Of a stretch of DNA of 64,000 bases, positions 61,960 to 64,000 are shown piece after piece. Position numbers and translations under genes: made by a program. Source of the stretch: Antrihabitans stalagmiti (GTDB taxonomy: Bacteria; Actinomycetota; Actinomycetes; Mycobacteriales; Mycobacteriaceae); the NCBI RefSeq assembly GCF_016482825.1, contig NZ_JAEMNV010000013.1:49586-113585 (forward strand), written 5' to 3'. The notes beneath the pieces were generated by a model. It did no database searches. It was not told the DNA's origin and saw nothing but the letters and a program-made list of their open reading frames with translations. Each line of letters begins with the position of its first letter. Position 1 is the first letter of the stretch.

Positions 61960-64000
61960 GTGACTACGAGGACTCGCGCCGACGAGCCGATTGCTGCAGG
62001 CCCCCCTCCCGTGCCACAAGGCCGAGTTCGACCAGGTAGCGGTAGACAGCGGCGCGCACGGGGCCTTACGTTGCCTCAGATCTTGGCGGCGGCTGTCGAG
62101 GCCAACCCGACGTCGGTTGGTGTCACCTGCGCGGGGCGTTCGTTGACCTATGCCGAACTCGACGAGCGGTCCTCGCAACTCGCCCGGGTGTTGATCGAGC
62201 GTGGCATCGGTGCCGAAGACCTCGTTGCCGTCGCGATCCAACGATCCATCGAATCCGTCCTTGCCGTCTGGGCCGTCGCCAAAACGGGCGCGGCGTTCGT
62301 CCCGATCGACCCCGAATACCCCGCCGACCGAGTCGCCTTCATCATCTCCGATTCCGGTGTTGCACTTGGGCTGACACTCGCCGAACGACGAGCCGACCTA
62401 CCCGACAATGTCGACTGGGTCGTCGTCGACTCCCCCGAAACCACAGACGCCATCGCAGCCAAGTCGACCGACGCCATCGACTACCAGGAACGTATCCGTC
62501 CGCTCCGCCTGACGCATCCGGCGTACGTCATCTATACATCAGGATCGACCGGACGACCCAAGGGTGTGATCGTCACCCACGCCGGACTCGCGAACTTCGC
62601 CGCCGAGCAACGCGAGCGTTATTCGATCACCCCCGACTCACGCACCCTGCACTTCGCCTCCCCCAGCTTCGACGCCTCCGTCCTGGAACTGCTCCTTGCA
62701 ACGTGTGCAGGCGCCACCATGGTCATCGGCCCCATCGACGTCTACGGCGGCGCCGAACTCGCCCAACTCCTGCGCACCGAACACGTCACCCACGCCTTCA
62801 TCACGCCGGCTGCCTTGGCCTCGGTCGACCCCAGAGGACTCGACGAACTCCGCGTCGTCGTCGTCGGCGGCGAAGCCTGCGCACCCCAACTCGTCGACCG
62901 CTGGGCAACCGGCCGCGGCTTCTACAACGGTTACGGCCCCACCGAAACCACCATCATGACCAACATCAGCGACCCACTGGAACCGGGCCAACCGATCGTC
63001 ATCGGCGCGGCGATCCGCGGGATGTCCACCTACGTCCTCGACAGCCGGTTGAAACAAGTACCGACCGGTGTCACGGGTGAGCTCTATCTTGCGGGCCCGG
63101 GGCTGGCCCGCGGCTACAACCAACGACCCGGCCTCACCAGCGAACGATTCGTCCCCAACCCCATGGGCGAACCAGGCGACCGCATGTACCGCTCCGGCGA
63201 CCTCGCACGGTGGCGACCCGACAACACCGTCGAATACGTCGGCCGCGCCGACTTCCAAGTCAAACTCCGCGGCTACCGCATCGAACTCGGCGAAATCGAC
63301 GCCGCCCTCGCCGCCCACCCCGACGTCGACTTCGCCGTCACCCTCGCCCGCGAAATCAGCACCGGAACACAAGCACTCGTCGGCTACGTCGTCCCAACCC
63401 CTGGACGCAGCATCGACGTCCACACCCTCACCGACTTCGTCGGTGCCAGCCTGCCCGCCTACATGGTCCCCACGACCATCATGACCCTCGACGCCATCCC
63501 ACTGACCCCCGTCGGCAAACTCGACCGCGCCGCACTTCCCGCACCCGAACTGGCCGCGCGCGAATACGTCGAGCCCATTACTCGTACCGAACGGGTGGTG
63601 GCCGACGTCTTCGCGGCAGTGCTGAACGCGGACCACGTCGGCGCAGGAGACAACTTCTTCGACCTCGGTGGCAACTCGCTCGCAGCGACGCTGGCCGTCA
63701 CTCGTATCGGTGCCGAGGTCGGTGTTCGAGTCCCTGCCCGATTGCTGTTTCAGTTCTCGACGGTCTCGGCTCTCGCAGCCCAGGTGGATGCGTGTAGCGC
63801 ACGTGAGCAGCCGCCCCTCGTGGCACGGCACCGCCCGGACCAGCTGCCGCTCTCCTTGCCACAACAGCACATGTGGTTGACCAATCAGTTCGATGTGACA
63901 TCACCGAACTACAACGTGCCCTTCGCCATTCGACTTACCGGGACATTGGACGTCGACGCGTTGCGGGCCGCGATCGGCGACATCGTCGAACGCCACGAAC
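61960..64000 (+). CDS. nonribosomal peptide synthetase, first module (A-PCP-C, partial)
   Basis: The frame is open from GTG 61,960 (AGGGG nine bases upstream) to the window end, 680 codons. After about 40 residues an adenylation domain starts (TYAELDERSSQLARVLIERG), with A3 YTSGSTGRPKG (about 192-202), A4 FDASVLELL, A5 GYGPTETT, A7 YRSGDLARW, A8 KLRGYRIELGEI and A10 LTPVGKLDR. A carrier domain has the phosphopantetheine Ser at about residue 573 (DNFFDLGGNSLAAT). A condensation domain begins near 629 (LPLSLPQQHMWLTNQF) and is cut off before its HHxxxDG. Starting with A, it looks like a loading module for a peptide whose first building block I cannot predict. Confidence 0.94.
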   Translation, partial: MTTRTRADEPIAAGPPPVPQGRVRPGSGRQRRARGLTLPQILAAAVEANPTSVGVTCAGRSLTYAELDERSSQLARVLIERGIGAEDLVAVAIQRSIESVLAVWAVAKTGAAFVPIDPEYPADRVAFIISDSGVALGLTLAERRADLPDNVDWVVVDSPETTDAIAAKSTDAIDYQERIRPLRLTHPAYVIYTSGSTGRPKGVIVTHAGLANFAAEQRERYSITPDSRTLHFASPSFDASVLELLLATCAGATMVIGPIDVYGGAELAQLLRTEHVTHAFITPAALASVDPRGLDELRVVVVGGEACAPQLVDRWATGRGFYNGYGPTETTIMTNISDPLEPGQPIVIGAAIRGMSTYVLDSRLKQVPTGVTGELYLAGPGLARGYNQRPGLTSERFVPNPMGEPGDRMYRSGDLARWRPDNTVEYVGRADFQVKLRGYRIELGEIDAALAAHPDVDFAVTLAREISTGTQALVGYVVPTPGRSIDVHTLTDFVGASLPAYMVPTTIMTLDAIPLTPVGKLDRAALPAPELAAREYVEPITRTERVVADVFAAVLNADHVGAGDNFFDLGGNSLAATLAVTRIGAEVGVRVPARLLFQFSTVSALAAQVDACSAREQPPLVARHRPDQLPLSLPQQHMWLTNQFDVTSPNYNVPFAIRLTGTLDVDALRAAIGDIVERHE

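Noticed and set aside
61960..62080. A pseudogene or truncated condensation domain before the first A domain
   Set aside because: The first 40 residues show no condensation motif and the GTG has a plausible ribosome site, so a true loading module is the simpler reading.
62638..63870. A minus-strand 410-codon Gly/Asp/Val-rich frame opposite the NRPS
   Set aside because: Antisense of the A-PCP region; the plus strand has all ten-motif landmarks in one open frame.

Overview
The window reads as the chromosome of a high-GC, mycolic-acid-type actinomycete, most likely Rhodococcus or a close Nocardiaceae relative. The basis is the codon use, the frequent GTG starts with 4-base gene overlaps, a Corynebacteriales gene set (Mca mycothiol amidase, DUF4245, DUF4307, a DesA-type acyl-ACP desaturase, a short-chain Z-isoprenyl diphosphate synthase, a cyclopropane/mycolic acid methyltransferase, LGFP lipoprotein) and a gene order that, as I recall it, follows the M. 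tuberculosis Rv1110-to-Rv1073 block. Species cannot be fixed from the sequence alone.

Region 1 (1-40,350) is mostly core genome. In order: ispH (cut by the window edge), a lipid-droplet-associated protein, xseA-xseB, a flavin-split-barrel protein, a DUF4245 protein, glpX-fumC, a serine hydrolase lipoprotein with an epoxide hydrolase, a desA-like desaturase, an LGFP lipoprotein, phoH2, glyA, a DUF885 protease-like gene, coaA, a Z-isoprenyl diphosphate synthase, a hemolysin-III membrane protein, a class III cyclase, a thioredoxin-domain protein, mca, DUF4307, greA, a Fic protein, metB-ilvA, a branched-chain amino-acid ABC operon with a fused permease-ATPase, a cupin protein, a glutaryl-CoA-dehydrogenase-like gene, cbs, an SGNH hydrolase, a thiolase, a DUF1330 protein, a Bax-inhibitor-1 protein and an rRNA-methyltransferase-like gene.

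Region 2 (40,350-61,540) is more accessory and signalling-rich: a beta-lactamase-fold esterase, an ECF sigma factor translationally coupled to a YCII/DGPF protein, a large hybrid histidine kinase coupled to an EthD-like protein and divergent from a REC-PAS-GGDEF protein, an enoyl-CoA hydratase, a CMAS-type methyltransferase followed by a CrtI-like oxidoreductase, a small repeat-bearing lipoprotein, two alpha/beta hydrolases, a GNAT, an FAD monooxygenase, a Rv1155-like protein, an SRPBCC-ArsR pair, a GAF-ANTAR regulator divergent from a ferritin-like protein, and a secreted lipase.

Region 3 (61,540-64,000) holds a tRNA with anticodon UAA but a short variable arm, then the start of a nonribosomal peptide synthetase (A-PCP-C, running off the window).

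Non-coding structure is unusually readable. At least four copies of a palindromic repeat built on CTCGTGAG/CTCACGAG sit exactly at gene 3' ends (13,661; 15,960; 33,878; 48,462); in three cases the repeat supplies the neighbour's stop codon. Several other long-stem hairpins close convergent gene pairs. Back-to-back SigB/SigF-like promoters with the same 16-base spacer serve the GAF-ANTAR and ferritin-like genes, both apparently leaderless. Palindromic operator candidates precede the hemolysin-III gene, the esterase, the CMAS gene, the SRPBCC-ArsR pair and the lipase. I see no CRISPR array, insertion sequence, prophage or rRNA gene, and no clearly new multi-gene system; the strongest leads are the 3'-end repeat family, the stress divergon and the desaturase with altered metal ligands.
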